A stretch of DNA of 64,000 bases from Phytoseiulus persimilis (GCA_037576195.1 CM075102.1:16612745-16676744); one strand, 5' to 3'. Positions 23,801 to 37,200 are shown, counted from the first letter of the stretch. Notes: generated from the letters alone by a model not told the origin. Translations and numbers: made by a program.

Positions 23801-26249
23801 CCAAGATTTTGCTCATGTTCATTCCAGTCATGAACTGCATTGAAAGATACACGCGTGCGGCAATGGAGCTGATCGGCCCATCTGACGCGCTCGAGAGGAA
23901 GAATCCCTGAGAATCTGTTTATCTTTGCGCAAAGGTCCTGTTCGAGACCGAAATTCAGACATCGGACCTCAATGGTCTGGGGTCTACAAACCGCTCGAAT
24001 ATTCTCACCTTCGGTCCAGTTGATGGAGAAAAGATGAAGCGTCCGGATAGCGTTTTTGGTCTCTTGTACAACGAAATGAAAAGCGTTGCCGACAGAATCG
24101 CGAATCGGATCTTCGCAGCTGTCTACATTCTGAGTTCTCTCGCAGTTCTACCTTTCACTCGGTTCAAGTTCCATGCGTGGCGAGGCAGTTGACGAAGTTT
24201 TCCTTTGTTTGCGAAAAAGAAACTCATTTCCTCCACCGATAGTATCTCGGACGATGACTCTGCCTTCCAGGATGAGTCAATACTCCGCGATGATCTGAAT
24301 CTCAGCCCAAGTCTGGGTCACAAAGTAATGGAAGCACTGGATGCCACTCTATCGACCAAATCATGATCAGTGCACTCCCTCTGCCTCTTGATCTTTCGCC
24401 TCCTCAGGAGTAGTCTCGTTGATATCCCCAACAAGCCACTGGAGGTCTGGAGAACACTCCGGAATCCTTGAATCAAATATCACATCATTCGCGGTATGAT
24501 ATCTTCTCCCCTCAACTGAGTGAACATCGGAGCTGTTCATGACGCAATATCGGTCTCAATCCGACCAACACCAACGCTGATCGCTGGCTCGTCGCGGAAT
24601 GAACTCAATCTGGAATCAGTATTTTTCAAGAAACCAATCCCAGGAAAGCGCCGATCTCTTGCTCCTCATTGTGGGGATGGGGGGAAATGTTCAGTTGCTA
24701 CCTTCTGTAACAACTCCACCACTCCTCGGGGCTCATGTCGAGGACTTTCTCGGAGAGTCGTATCCCCAAACTAGACGAATACTCAGTTTTCAGCACGAAC
24801 CAACCCTGTGGCTTCGTTGGTCTGGGCAGAGGAAGGCATCAGAACACATGGCCGAAACTTGTTGTCAAGGTCATATTTCAGCGGGACGGATTTTCCTCCC
24901 GGTAATGAATCGATCGGGATGAGCCCGGTTTCCGAGATGATTCCGACTTGAAATTACGACGTGCTGGTCCGGAAGCGACGGTCTCCGCTCCATTTCCCCG
25001 TCTGGCTGGGATCGCAGCCGTTGATGAATGCCCCGGACTTGTACGGGGACGATTCGTAACCGAGAGCTCCAACTAACCAAGTGAGCAAGCAGCCAAGCAA
25101 GGCTCAAGTGGAGATAGCGGGAACAAAGCTCGAGCGCAACACTAATTGAATCAGACTGTATTTAGACTGGGAAGCGTGCGTGCACAAGTACGTGTGCTTG
25201 TGAGGAATGCGTGAGCTCGCTTCACACCACGAACTAGCGCAGTCCAGATACGAAGCAACGGGGTATGGAGGAACGGGACATGAGGGGACTTCAGTGAACA
25301 CGTGAAGAACTAGGCGTATGTGGACACGTTGATAGCGCCACAGTGATCCAGGAAGGCTTTTCGCGCGAGAATTACCGAGCGTGAGTACTCAAAAGACCAG
25401 GAGGCACAGCGAGCAGGAAGATTGGAAGCTCAGAGGAGAGGAACGCCAGAGTTTTCGTGGGAGATGAGAATCGGTCTTCTCAGAGATGCCGCCTCCGAAG
25501 CCTGTTAGAACTGGGCTCAGCGGGAAGTTTCTGCGTGGTCTTGATTGCTGGGATCCCGTGTTCCTTGAAGTGTTTCGAGCTCGACCGAAAGTGTCGAGAA
25601 GCCGACCGCAGCCCCAGCGAGATCAAAACCGAGCATTTGAACGTCAATTCTCAGTGCAGAACTCCGGGCCGGAGTCTCCGTGTATCAGCGGCAGTTGTTG
25701 ACTCGGTGTCACACGAGGAATTCCCTGCCTCCGCTCGTCTACTAGTTGCTGCCGTCATTTTCTTTGTTGTCGTCGTCGTCGAGCCGACTGTAAGTGTCTG
25801 TTCGTTTGTCTGTGGATGATGAGCAAACAGTCTCACATATCTTGAGTTGCACACGTTCATTTCCCGCCTCGACGCAAAAGACGAGAAGTTTGTTCTAGCA
25901 ATCGTCGTTGTCATTTTCTTTCGTGTCTCCTCTCTCCGTGCATCGCCGCCATCCCTGTTGCCATCGTCGTTTGTGCAGCAAAGGGTGAAGACGACGAACG
26001 ACTACATAAGCGGCTGTGAGCGGCTGAGCAATTCACCGACTTTCCGTGACCGGCACGCTAAATCGTCTCTGTTTGTGTGTGTGTGACTGAAAGAATCCGA
26101 TTGTTGCAACTATGGTCTCTTTTGATCCTTCTGTGCGTCTCCATTCCCTGATCAGCCAATCGTTCACTATTCACGTGTCTGCGTTTCGATCTTGTTTGCC
26201 TTCTCTCGATCATGCGGTTTTCCCCCTCTGAAGTCTCCAGTTCGAATAT
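20824..26249. other. Region with open but unassigned frames, possibly upstream exons of the minus-strand gene
   Basis: The longest ATG frame here is plus-strand 22708-23349 (213 codons), with no recognised motif. On the minus strand several stretches stay open and read like protein (22286-22014; 23696-23418; 23911-23700; about 24480-24365), sometimes flanked by acceptor-like and donor-like sites, but neighbouring stretches are in different frames and include stops. They could be exons of the 19.3-20.8 kb gene, remnants of a decayed gene, or chance. Pyrimidine-rich 5'-UTR-like sequence occupies about 25700-26240. No transposon ends or RNA genes recognised. Confidence 0.4.
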
Positions 26250-26257
26250 TATAAAAG
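26250..26257 (+). promoter_or_regulatory. TATA box of the secreted-protein gene
   Basis: TATAAAAG, 77 nt upstream of the ATG at 26327, giving an expected start site near 26280. Sequence and spacing are textbook for an arthropod TATA promoter. Confidence 0.6.
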
Positions 26258-26326
26258 CTCCTCCTACGTGTGACTGGCAGAGTAGTATCAGAAGAGGCGA
26301 CTCCAGACTGAGTCAACGTTACCACG

Positions 26327-29300
26327 ATGATGAAAATGGCGCCGTTCGTCCCAACGCTTGCTGTTGTGGTTTGCTGTTTCCTATCGTCAACTCCATCTCT
26401 GGCTGACGATAATATGCACGGAGAAAGTGAGTTAACTGACTAAACTCCCACATACCTCGTACGATTGAGCGCCCGATAGATCGTGTAGCCAACTCCCACA
26501 GGGAAGGAGGCACAGATGAAGCTGGTTCGAATATCTTTTGGAGCCCACTGTGATGAGAAACCCCAGTTTTGGACCCTTCCCCCCGTTGGGGAGGATTCTC
26601 TTTGTACCGGCATCCGACCAGTTCCCAGCTCAGGAGATTAGGACGTCTTTAGCAACGTTAGAGCTATTTGCGCGCACGAGGGGGAACTTTTTGGGGCTCT
26701 TAGAAACCCATCTCCGGAAGAACAGAAACTAGGACCACAGCCCCTGTCCCACTTTGAGCAATGGACTTTGCGAAATGGAGTTTCCGGTGATGCATATAAG
26801 CAGACTGGTTTGGCGAATGACAAAATTGTTCGGCGGAGAAACCAAAATGAACGAACCGTTGACATGTTTGAGTCCTACAGGGGCAATAGTGGAGGGCCCA
26901 GGAAAGGGGGAGAAGAACAGCCCTGCCCCGACCCCTTCTGCCCGGCGCGGCCGAGCGAGGAAGGTGCGGAGTGAGGCAAAAGTAGGCGGATGGGGCATAA
27001 ATCAGGTGACTCACTCACTCATCTGCTTGAGCCTGCGGGACTTCGTTTCGTCTTATCTCGTTCTCGTGGAGGATAATCCCTGCGGGGTATCCGTCCGGGA
27101 ATCCATCATGAAGGGTTGTGATTCAGCCATATTTGCTTGCTCGACGAGAGGAGAAACGACGAAGGTGGCCAGACGGGCTCTGCAGCCAGCCAGTCGGCGA
27201 TCTCGGCTCGCGGGCAGTAACGCCTCACTGTCCTCTTGAAGAGCCCCGAGTCTCCGCCCGGCTTCGCCGCAGACTGCCGTGTTGGAGGACGGAGTCTGCT
27301 CGCCGACGCCAGGCACGGGGATCACTGGGGGGCTGACCAGTCTGTGGATCGGGGCGTGGGAAAATCAGAAGGAACGCCGCTAAGGGCTTAGTACTAATGC
27401 CCACCAGCCGAGCAACTGATAGACAGACAGAGGGACGGGCGAGCGAGCGCCCGCACGCCGTGAGAAACGAGCACCAGAGGAGAAATATCTGTGGGCGTTG
27501 GGAATTACCCTCAGTTGGATGGACGAACGACTCTAGTCGCAGATGTAGCTGCGTCCGTTCACCAACCGGGTTAAAGCTTTTCCACCGCCGAGCCATGGGT
27601 CTGCTCGTTTCCTTGCTCGCGTGGCCCAGAACTTCCAATCGGGGTCTAGGGACGAAGTGACTGCCCAAGTGACCTATGACTTTTCTGGCGCTAGATCAGA
27701 GCGGAATTGATCTTCATGACCGCTGGTCAGTGCGGATGACAGTGCCGAGATGAGCGGCTGAAACGCGCACTGAAAGTAGCCGAACGAGACCGCCGAACGC
27801 TGGGGTTCAATGGGGGAGGGAGGTTCCGCCGGACAGTATCAAAGCGAAGTGTTGTCTGGGACAGCACTATCTCTGGTTTCGTTGCTCGTGTACTGTTGTT
27901 GCTGTAGAAGCGAGCGGGGGAGTCCGGACCGGACACGATAGTGTGGCTGCAACGACAACGCCATCCTTGTTCAAAGTTCTCATCGCTCTGGAGGAGATGT
28001 CGTGTAACGGTGTCGACGGCAACTTTGTTGTGTCGCCGTGCAGAGCTATCCTGTATCCTTCTTTTAGCCAGTCGTCTTCTTTCTCCGTCGCTTTCCCGGC
28101 TGGTGGCATGCAAAGCCCCCTAGTGCGCGCGTCCGACCACCAACGGCGTGCGGTTTAATCTAGCGTGAGTCCTTTGTGGCAAAGGATGCTCAGCAGCCAT
28201 CTAGTCCGCGAGCTTCCTGGCGCGCGAGACTCATCGGGGCAGCATCCGTTGATGGGGACAAACCGTGAGACTTTGCACACAAACACAAAGATGAACCTCG
28301 GTTGCGTCGTCCGTTGAACATCAAGCGCTCGGGCATAGATGTGAGCGTACTCCACGGTGATTCAGGGAAGCATGCCTGGACGCAAACTCCCATGCCGCGA
28401 TTCCGATCACGAAGGTGCCGAAATCAGTGTTGCTCATCTTCACGTGATCCCAAAAGAGAAGTATGTACAGCATATAGAGAGGTCGCATTCGGTTTGCCTC
28501 CCACGCGTTTAGGAACCCAGAATCTGTTCGATCTCTTTGGGTCCATCAATGCTGTGGCCAATACCTTGTCCGGGTCGATCGGTTCTGTTGCAACAGGGTT
28601 CTTCCTCGCCGGCAGAAATACCATCAGTATCTTGGATTTCTCACAGCAGTGCGGATGTCTATCTTGAGATCTCCATGGGGAACAGGCGGAGGAGGAGAGC
28701 TCTCATTGGTTGGATCACGTGGCTGAAGATCTTGAGGAGGGCAGCAGCAACGTGGAGCTGAGATAACAACAAAGCCAAAGACGTTATCAAACCTCTGGGA
28801 TATTCAAGAAGAAATGGATTCCCCTGAGCCGCCTTCTCGCGACAACTGTGTCAATTTCAAAAAGCCAACAACCTGTTGATTCATTATCCGACAATCTCTG
28901 GTGCCATATGCGGTCCGAGACTCAGATTTCGCGAGGGAATCCAAATTCCGAGGTCTCATTTTCATGAGACCCAAGAGCGGCTTCAGATCACCCAGGCCAC
29001 GGCCGGGAATTTCGATGTCAAGGATGGTAGTCGCAAGCATCCCTCGGACTGCAGAACGATTACGCCCGAACTTTTTGGGAACTACAGGCCATCGTCCCGC
29101 CTGCGACGAATATTTCGATGCAGATACAGACGCAATTATTGGAACGAAGATAGTTGCGTCACAATGCGAAGTGACTGTTAAGATAGACGCGTCGCAAAAG
29201 GATACTTCGGACGAAATTTCCGATGAAAGGGTAGTTTGGTGGTCTCGTGCGTGCTAAACAAAACACAGTATAAATGAAAGGAATTCCCTGCTTCGACGCG

Positions 29301-31237
29301 TTCTCGGAATTCCTCGTCATGGCCAGCCTCTCCCTGCTCCTCCAGTTTCTGCCCCTCCTTGAAGAGCTCTCGTAACCGCTCTGCAGCTTTTCCGTTAGCA
29401 CCAAAAAATCTCAGAGGGTCTCGATTCGCCCAGGATCCCAATAGCATTTAATGGGCGAAGGCGTTCCATGAAAATACGTAGTTATAAGACGACAATGTTT
29501 TTTTACAACGAAGAGCGGCAGCGACACAGAACAACATCTCAGAAGATTGGTAAACAAGGAAAGTTATGCGGACGTTTGGGAACTTGTTCCAATACGTTCC
29601 CCGATCAGGGAGAAATGTGGAGCGGATGAAGCACGGGTCTGAGCCGAGCGGAGCGGAGAGGACAGGGAAATAACGGCACCTGGTATGCGTTTCATGGTCT
29701 GTGCTGCCCAAACCAGACATCCTTTGCGCAAAATCAGACCAATGCGTTCAGCCGCCTTGCGAAGTCTGCTCACTCCAACGAACGATCTGTTCTTTTTCTT
29801 CTCACTTTTATTCCGTTGTTCCTTGTCCCCCGAGTCCTCCTCGCGCTGAAGCCTTCCACTGTCGGTTTTTCGGAGCCTTTCTGTCTTTGTGAGCGTCCTG
29901 AAGCCTCTGCTGTCCCCGTGGGGCCGCGCCTCTTTTTCAAAATATTCCACCGCGGTCCATATATCAAACTTCATTCCTCCCCCCGCTCTCAATACGAGAA
30001 CACTGCGTCGATTGGTTAGGAGGATAGTTCCGAGGGCATTCGTTGTTCGTTGCGAGGAGATTTCCGTGATCTCCGCTCCGAGCAGGGACGCGAGATGAGC
30101 TCCTGGGGAGTCTCAAATGAAAAATGAGTTCCTCGAAAAAATTCCGCGGCGTACCCGAAGTTCCTCCCTCTGCTCCGCTCAACTCGGAGCTCGCTGCTGT
30201 GGTCGTCGGTGCCAGCATCCCTGGACTGAGCCTTCTTGCGCCTCGTAGAGCAAAAAAAGGCCCACAACCGGGCTTAGATGTCTTTATTTGCTTCTCACAT
30301 GCTTATTCCTTTTGATCACGCGAGACGCAACGAAGGAGTGGGCAAGAAGTTTTGAGTTTGTTAAGCTAGCTGGCGCTCTTCCGCTGCTGATCCCTCTCAT
30401 AAAACGGGGAACATAACACGCGCCTCAGCGGTGGAATAACAACCACTCGGTGAACTCCGCTTCGACTGGAGCTTCGGTTTCACCGCATCACCGACGAGTT
30501 CCCTCTTGCTATTTCATGAATCGGATACCGCGCAACCAATCGAATTAGCTCGCGAGATTCTTGTGCCGGAGTTTTTGCGTCTTGATCCCCTTCTGCTACG
30601 GGACTCCGAGCTCCCCGAGAAGATGAATTGCTCCGAAACAAGAACGAAGCTTTCGTTGGTGTGGCGGAAATGGGAAAGAGAAGATGAATCATTGGAGAAA
30701 CGCCATTTCAGTTCTCGACTACGTCACCAAGATTGGCGAGAAGAGCGAACTGAGCAAGGATCATCAGGCCTTGGTGGTCCAAGTCCTGCACGGAAAGGTA
30801 CGTGCATACCAAGTTTCGCATTTTGAACCAATGATTCGCATACGCACCTACCGAAGTTCTGACTTTGCATGCAGTTCCCGAACGATTCGAAGGCCTACTC
30901 GAAAATGACGGACGCTGAAAAAGCGGAGGCCGATAAAAAATGGGAGGAAGCTAAGAAAGAAATTGAAGAGAAGATCGGAGCAGACAACAAGGACGACTGG
31001 GAGAGGTTCGTCAAGGAGTTCGAGGTGAGTTCTCAACATCTGAGCTCTATGAACAGATGCGACCCGGGTTCTCCTTGGGATAAAATCCTGATCTTCTCAA
31101 AAGAGATTTCATGGAAATCCCCTATCGCAACAAAAATCGAAGTCCTCGTGTGATGTCCATTTCAGAAAGGAACTGAGGAAATGCACCATGGGAAGACGGA
31201 GAAAGATCGCCGTAAGCGATCCCTGTTCAAGGTCTGA
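26327..31237 (+). CDS. Unrecognised secreted Lys/Glu-rich protein, 135 residues (4 exons)
   Basis: Exons 26327-26426, 30712-30797, 30875-31024 and 31166-31237. Exon 1 ends one base into a codon and exon 2 begins with the two missing bases, so the frame closes exactly; later junctions are phase 0. Sites: gtgagt at 26427, atttcag ending 30711, gtacgt at 30798, gcatgcag ending 30874, gtgagt at 31025, atttcag ending 31165. Residues 1-26 are a signal peptide (hydrophobic core VVVCCFLSS, then SLA). The mature part, about 109 residues, has no Cys, is rich in K, E and D with helical periodicity (EKAEADKKWEEAKKEIEEK), and ends after a basic cluster RRKR with SLFKV. I do not recognise the family. The 4.3-kb first intron is inferred from phase, TATA box and signal peptide. 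An alternative is that translation starts at the ATG at 30684, giving a 111-residue cytosolic protein. Confidence 0.65.
29178..29447 (-). CDS. Hypothetical open frame inside the 4.3-kb intron (low support)
   Basis: ATG frame of 89 codons on the minus strand within intron 1 of the secreted-protein gene. The middle is charged and probably helical (RLRELFKEGQKLEEQGE). No splice sites, promoter or poly(A) signal tie it to a transcript, and it matches nothing I know. A chance frame is quite possible at this length. Confidence 0.15.
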   Translation of the reverse strand: MLLGSWANRDPLRFFGANGKAAERLRELFKEGQKLEEQGEAGHDEEFRERVEAGNSFHLYCVLFSTHETTKLPFHRKFRPKYPFATRLS

Positions 31238-31256
31238 TCGTGTAGAATCACCTCTG

Positions 31257-31262
31257 AATAAA
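31257..31262 (+). promoter_or_regulatory. Poly(A) signal of the secreted-protein gene
   Basis: AATAAA beginning 20 nt after the TGA stop at 31235-31237. It supports the proposed last exon and a very short 3' UTR. Confidence 0.65.
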
Positions 31263-32907
31263 TCTCGTTCCCGCAAAGATCCTGTTTACTCTACTTTTAG
31301 GGCGCTGACTCCGTATCCCCGTGAAACACAAGGACGATGGAACTATTCTAAGATGTTCCTCGCAAAAGTTTTGCGATTATCAGGTTGCAGGAGATTCATC
31401 TTCTTGCCCCAGCACCGGAGCCATTCTGGTGGAAAATTATGAGCTCCAAGAATATCTCCAACATCGGGCCCTGGTGCAGTCGAACCGATGAGGGCTCCTT
31501 GGTGAGAGCGCGGGCCCAGCAGTTGGGGAAGACTTCTGGCTGATTGGGACCCTGGCATCCCTCCGAGCTTCTGTGCTGCCTTCTTCCACTTGATCAAAGT
31601 TGATGATATTTTCATCGAAATCTTTCCTCCGCAATCGTCGAGCTGACCTGATCAAAAGCCCATTGCATACTGCCCCGATTTGCTCAGAGGGAGCCGGGAA
31701 GCATGGGACCTTATGGTTCTCTTCATTCTCCCGATGTTTTCCCGGAGCCCCGGAGGTCGGCCCAGGTTTCCTGTTACGGGCTTTTCGCGAGGAAGAACGC
31801 AGACGAACAGACCAGCGAAATGAGAACGAATGCATATCTGTTGCTCTATCGCGAGGCTTCATCCGTCACCCGACTAAAAAGAATGCTCTCACCGTAATAG
31901 GTTGACAGCGAATGCGTGAGCGTACCACCGGGGTAGGCCAGAGACACGTGGAGGGAGCAGAGCGAGAATGGAGAGCAGCCATCGACGAGCGTAGCAGGCG
32001 AGCGGCCAACCAACCTTTAACGGAACTGCGTGAGTGATTGGGTGGTGTGGATAGTACAGTTGTTCGCCTGACCGGTCCGACGAGTGGGTGGCGTGTTAAG
32101 CGAATAACGACTTTATCAAGTAATGACTCATCAGCGATGTGCTGATGATCAGCGGAAGGAATTCTCCTTCGATTCGTGCTCGTGAACCATGAGAGACAGA
32201 CGAGAACCGAAAGAGCCCGGGGGAACTGACACAGCCCCAGTGCGGGGGTTTTGGCACCTCACTTGCCGCACTTCCGTAGATTGCAATAGCTGCAGTGGCG
32301 GCGGTCGAGGATGGAACATGATCACTCGAAAGAAAGAGGGAACAAGTGGGCGACGCGAGACGACCGGACGCGGCGCAGATCTGTCGCCAGGATCGCGTCG
32401 TCGACTGGAAAGGAGCCCATCTTCCGAACGCCATTTTAGACGTGAGCTCCTCCTTGTTTCTTGTTCCCGCCGCTGCAATGGCCGACTAATTGGCTTTCCG
32501 ATTCGGCGGTCTAGTCGGGTTGCCCATCGTCAACGGAAGGGGACGAGACCGGACAGAGGGAACGAAGACGCCGTCGCCATCGTTCCAGCGTGGCAGTCGC
32601 AAGAACCGGCGACTCCTAGGAGACAGAGAGATACAAGAAGATACAGAGACTGGAACGGTTGAGCGAATTCTCAAGGGCGCGAATTCACGAGTAGAAGGAG
32701 AAGAACTACGAGAGGCTGCTGCGGAAAGGAGGAATAGCGCGCCCCGTGGCTAGTGCCGGGAGAGCAGAATGAAATGGCGAACTTGGCAAGATCCGGAAGC
32801 GTTTTCTGGGAGGGAGCGATAGGAGGAACGGAAACAAACAATCAGGACAACGTATTCAAGTGCTCCAAGGTAGGCCGTACCTGGGCCTGTACCAGCCGCC
32901 TTGGTCT

Positions 32908-33108
32908 ATGTCATCACGACACCCGCCGTCGACGCCGCCGGCTCAAGCTACCGGGTGTCTGCTTGACGACAATGACCAAGCCGAAGACTTTCGGACAACA
33001 AACGGACTGGGGAGAATTTTATCACAGTTGTCGCCTTCGATCCTCGATCCAACCTGGCTGGACAGTGAGGGCGCCATGGTGGTCATCAGCATCAACGGAC
33101 ACGCATAG
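32908..33108 (+). CDS. Hypothetical short open frame or first coding exon
   Basis: ATG frame of 66 codons, Pro/Ser-rich at the N-terminus (SSRHPPSTPPAQ) then mixed. The frame stays open for about 45 codons upstream of the ATG. A donor-like gtgagg at 33066 could end it as a first exon, but no matching downstream exon was identified. No family recognised. Confidence 0.2.
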   Translation: MSSRHPPSTPPAQATGCLLDDNDQAEDFRTTNGLGRILSQLSPSILDPTWLDSEGAMVVISINGHA

Positions 33109-33812
33109 AGGATCCAGGTGATGTCGTCGTCTTGCCGTTCGAGGGAAGATCTTCCCCGAACCAGATCCGTTTCGCAGGAAGACGATAGCGATTGGACTCG
33201 TTGCTTCGTTTTCTGCCAGGATTCCTGGCGGGCAGATCCTGTTCGCCCACCCGCTTGTCTGGTGGTCCTTTTTTATGGACAGACCAAAAAGGGAATCTGC
33301 TGGGCGGGTGGACAGTCGAGTCGGAGGCAGCGGAGGCCGTACGAAGACCATCACCACCAACGGCGTCGGCGGCACAAGAAGACGACATGAGAGAAGAAAA
33401 AGAAACGATTTACAAAAATCTCCGCGCGAAAAACGCGTATTACTACTACCACTAGCAAGCGAGCACAAAAACAGAATGGCCCTGGGCGTCAGGTGATGTT
33501 CGAACAGGCGCCCGGCACAAATTGCTTCGCGTAGGCCAAACCGCCCATCGCTGGCATCTTCCCCTCGATCCATTCCCCTCATCCGCTCGTCTGATCCCGT
33601 TTCCTCCTCCTCCTCCCCATCCTTGATGGAATTGCGTGTCAGCCGACGGAGACACGTTTTGTTTCAGATCGTGGGGCGCCTACCCTCACCGCGAACACCA
33701 GCAGTCCAGTCCAAGTCGGCAAACGGACGGATCCTATTCCGTTCTGATGTTCAGTGTGTAGGCATCTTCCGTCACCCGAGTGTTCGAGGCTCCAGTAAAA
33801 CGTGTCACTTTG

Positions 33813-34262
33813 ATGTATGTGTGTGCACGATGCGAGCGATGCCTGTCCAAGCATGCCAAGGAGCGCGTCGCCAATGCACTTCACAAAAATACCCTACAAC
33901 ACAGGCTTCACTGGCGATGTATCGAGTCTCGAATGATCGCAGATCGGTCTCAGAGAAGCTCAATCAGTCTTAGAAAGATACTTCCTGCGCTCAAAAGCTC
34001 GTGTAGTTCCTCGGTGAACCGATTTACGTGGACGAGGCCGAGCACCATTAGTACGCGAGCTCGAACAGCGATGAATCTCGATCCCATCAATGACACAGCG
34101 GAGTGGTCAGCTTCGGGCCCTTACTGCGGGCGCCCCGGTCCCGGGCCGATGAAGGGAGGCAACAGGGTGGCAAGTGGCAAATACTGGGTCCAGCAGCATT
34201 CGCCCGAAGTCGGGTTCGTTGTGAGGACGCGCATCGAGGCCCCCATCAAAGCGGCCATTTAG
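33813..34262 (+). CDS. Hypothetical 149-residue open frame
   Basis: ATG-initiated frame opening with a Cys cluster (MYVCARCERC) that recalls a zinc knuckle but lacks the rest of any known finger. The C-terminal 60 residues use mostly GC-ending codons. No splice, promoter or homology support. It is long enough to note but within chance expectation for 64 kb. Confidence 0.2.
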   Translation: MYVCARCERCLSKHAKERVANALHKNTLQHRLHWRCIESRMIADRSQRSSISLRKILPALKSSCSSSVNRFTWTRPSTISTRARTAMNLDPINDTAEWSASGPYCGRPGPGPMKGGNRVASGKYWVQQHSPEVGFVVRTRIEAPIKAAI

Positions 34263-37200
34263 TCCGAACGAAATGTTCTTTTTTTTGGTTCGCAATGTTG
34301 GTATAATGGAGCCTGCAAACAAACAAGGGAACTCGCAGCGGCAGGGGTGGCGGCAAGCGGTCGGTCGGTTAGCGAGCAAACAACGAGATCAACACAAACA
34401 GATCCGTTGCAATCATTCGAGTGTAACGATACAAAGAGTGTGAGTATCATGTTGTTTCGTTTTTGTTGAGTCATTTGCGAGCGAAACGCTCACTGACCAT
34501 GGAAGTAGCGTCAAGGAACAATGGAGAAACACCATTCCAGAAACACGCTCCGAAGGCCAGCCGCTCAGAGAACGAGCGTTGAATACTTTCCATGACATCT
34601 AGCATGGGCATAACACGAGTGGCGGGACGAACCATTTAGTGCGGGAACACTTTCCCGCAGCCGCCCGTTGCCATTATCCAGCTCGACCGCACGGTCCCTC
34701 ACGATACGAAGCATTGTCAGCGGACGCGGGCGGGAAGCACGCAGATCGGGTCCCGAGTCCCTTATCAGTTCATGCTTGCGAGCATGTTCAAATAGTTGCA
34801 CAGCCGATGTTTGGCGGTTCCTGCAAACTCGGATCCGTCTACCTGCCTCGCACCGCGTTTGCAATCGATGCGGCAACGCTCCCGCGCCGAACCCGCCACG
34901 AGACCTGGGTAGCTGCCGGCGCCGGATATCGTTTCCTCGGCCCGCTTCCGGGCTCAACCAGAACTTGAAACTCTTGCGCGCACTCTTTCACTTTCTCGTG
35001 GGGTAACACCTGTCCATGCTGAGCGACATCCACAATCTGAAAACTTTCCAATCCAGTATCCGACCAGACCGCAGCTGTTGGTGCGGTCTACGCACGTAAC
35101 CACAGAGGGGCCCGACGGCTCACGAAGCTGATGTAGAGGGAAGATGTCACAGAACGGTAAAAACTATCCGTTTGCTCTGAGCTCGATGAAGCACCTCCTT
35201 TCCCCCCTTCCCTTCTCTCCCACGCCTCGGCGGCGCCTCCAACCATATCTCCCACTTGGAACGTTCCTTGCTGTAATGCTCTATGGCAGCTGCCGCTGGA
35301 ATCGGAGCCGTCCGGGATGTTCGAAGCAGATGAAGATCCCCAGCTCGAGTGTGGACCCCGGCGATTCCACTCAGAGGGAGGGAGCATTGAACTCGCTGAG
35401 GCTCGAAACGTATCAACCGTTGGAAGATGCTGGAAAAGTCACACAACCACCGCTTGCTGTCCTGACTGGAATCCGGCATGAAACTGGCAGCGCGGTCCCG
35501 TCTCGCCGCAAGGGTATGCAGACTCTCGCAGCGGGCCAGGAACGATTCCTTCTCGAGAGCTTGAATACTCGCTTACGAAACCCTCTTAGGGGAACGCTTC
35601 ACAGCCGTTCGAGCGAGAATTATCGCAACTGAAGCCCCTGAGGCAGATTTTAATGTCGAGCCGTTGCGGAAAGCGCTAGCAACATCCAGTCAGGCAAGCG
35701 GCCTCTCCGCCGAACGCACGAGCAGACAGACGTTCAGGAAGTTGCTCTCGGTTGCGAGACGCGGAAAAGAGAGATAGCAACTTTACATAAAAGCGCGTGC
35801 GCTTACGTTGGCAGCTGAAAGCCAGCCGAAAGTGTCTCGGACGAGCTCCACACGATAGCCCTATGAGAGCCATCAAGGAAAATCCCGAGGATCTTTCACG
35901 ATCGTCGTCGTTGTTGTTATCGTTGCGGCTCGGGTGGTCGCTCCCCGCGCTCTTTCAGACCTCTTAACTCGTTAAAGCCGCGAGCGATCGCGTCCCGCAC
36001 TGCCCGGCTCTGCGACCAATTACCCGATTCGCGCTTCAAGTCACGAACCGACGAATAAATCAAACTTCATTCGGGCCTAAGCCGGAGCTTTCGGGACACC
36101 CTCCGGAAAATTCGCTTGACACGCCTAACTCCGCATTTGGTTCGAACCAAAATTCCAGCGGCGTTTCCCTTCTTTCCGGAAAGAGGGAGCGCATCGCAGA
36201 GTTATCCGCTATTCTTGTTGAGGAAAACTCAAGATTGTTATCTCCCACGAGATTTGGGGAAACTATCGAGACGCTTTCCCTGTGGCTCACGAAAACCGGG
36301 CTCTGATTAGGTCGCTCCGATCCATTCCGTTCGCATCCGATACCTGCCGGAGCCTGGAATCTCGAGAGCTCCAGAAGCGTTCAGCCTGGAGCCTGAAACA
36401 CTCCAAGCCATCAAATGGTATCGCTGTAATCACATTCAGTTACTAACTCATTATGATTCGGCTGTCTCCATCGCTGTTTTCGTGATGAATGGAAGCCACG
36501 GCACAAAAACTCGGCCGGCTCCGAGAGACAGCATTGAGAGGAATCCTGTGAGCAAGCGAGCTTCCCGAATCCCGAGTGGACATTTTTGACCTCGCTCTCT
36601 GAAAGGAAGAGAAAACCCGAGAGTTCAATCAGAAGGAATGAAACAACTTAAAAATGAACCTGGAACCAGCCATTCAGTAATGATGAAGGAAAAGAGGGAG
36701 CTCCTGCGTTCACTGCTACGGCCGAAACTCCATCGATGTATCATCACCCTCGTTCCGAGCCCTGACCCCCTCCGCTAGCTATTTCGCTTCCACCTCGAGC
36801 TCGTACTCCGGCCCCCTATTTCCTTCCTCTTCTCAATTACTCCCCTCATCGAAGCTTCGCCCACCCGGACAATTTTTTTGCCTCGAATCGAGACGAGGTT
36901 TTTAATGGGCTTTCCCCAAGGACGTAAAAGTAGACAACTCTTCTTTTCCTCCTACTTCCCCGCCGTTTTCGAGACAGTTCTGCCCTTTCCGCAGTCTCCC
37001 AGGAGAGTTATTTATAGTTGGCATCGATCAACTTCTTCGTGGGAGTCCCTCTTCAAGATTGCTCCGAGTTTCATGGAGACTTCGAAGAGAAGGTATTCGA
37101 TCCTCTCTCGCGAGTCGCAATCCTGGACCCGACCGATGTGAGCTGAACAAAGAATCCTGGAGGATTTTGGAACTATGATTGCTCTCACTAAGACTTCTGT

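Noticed and set aside
33022..33582. 186-codon minus-strand frame
   Set aside because: Plus frames over the same segment are also open; no ATG-linked domain, splice context or homology.
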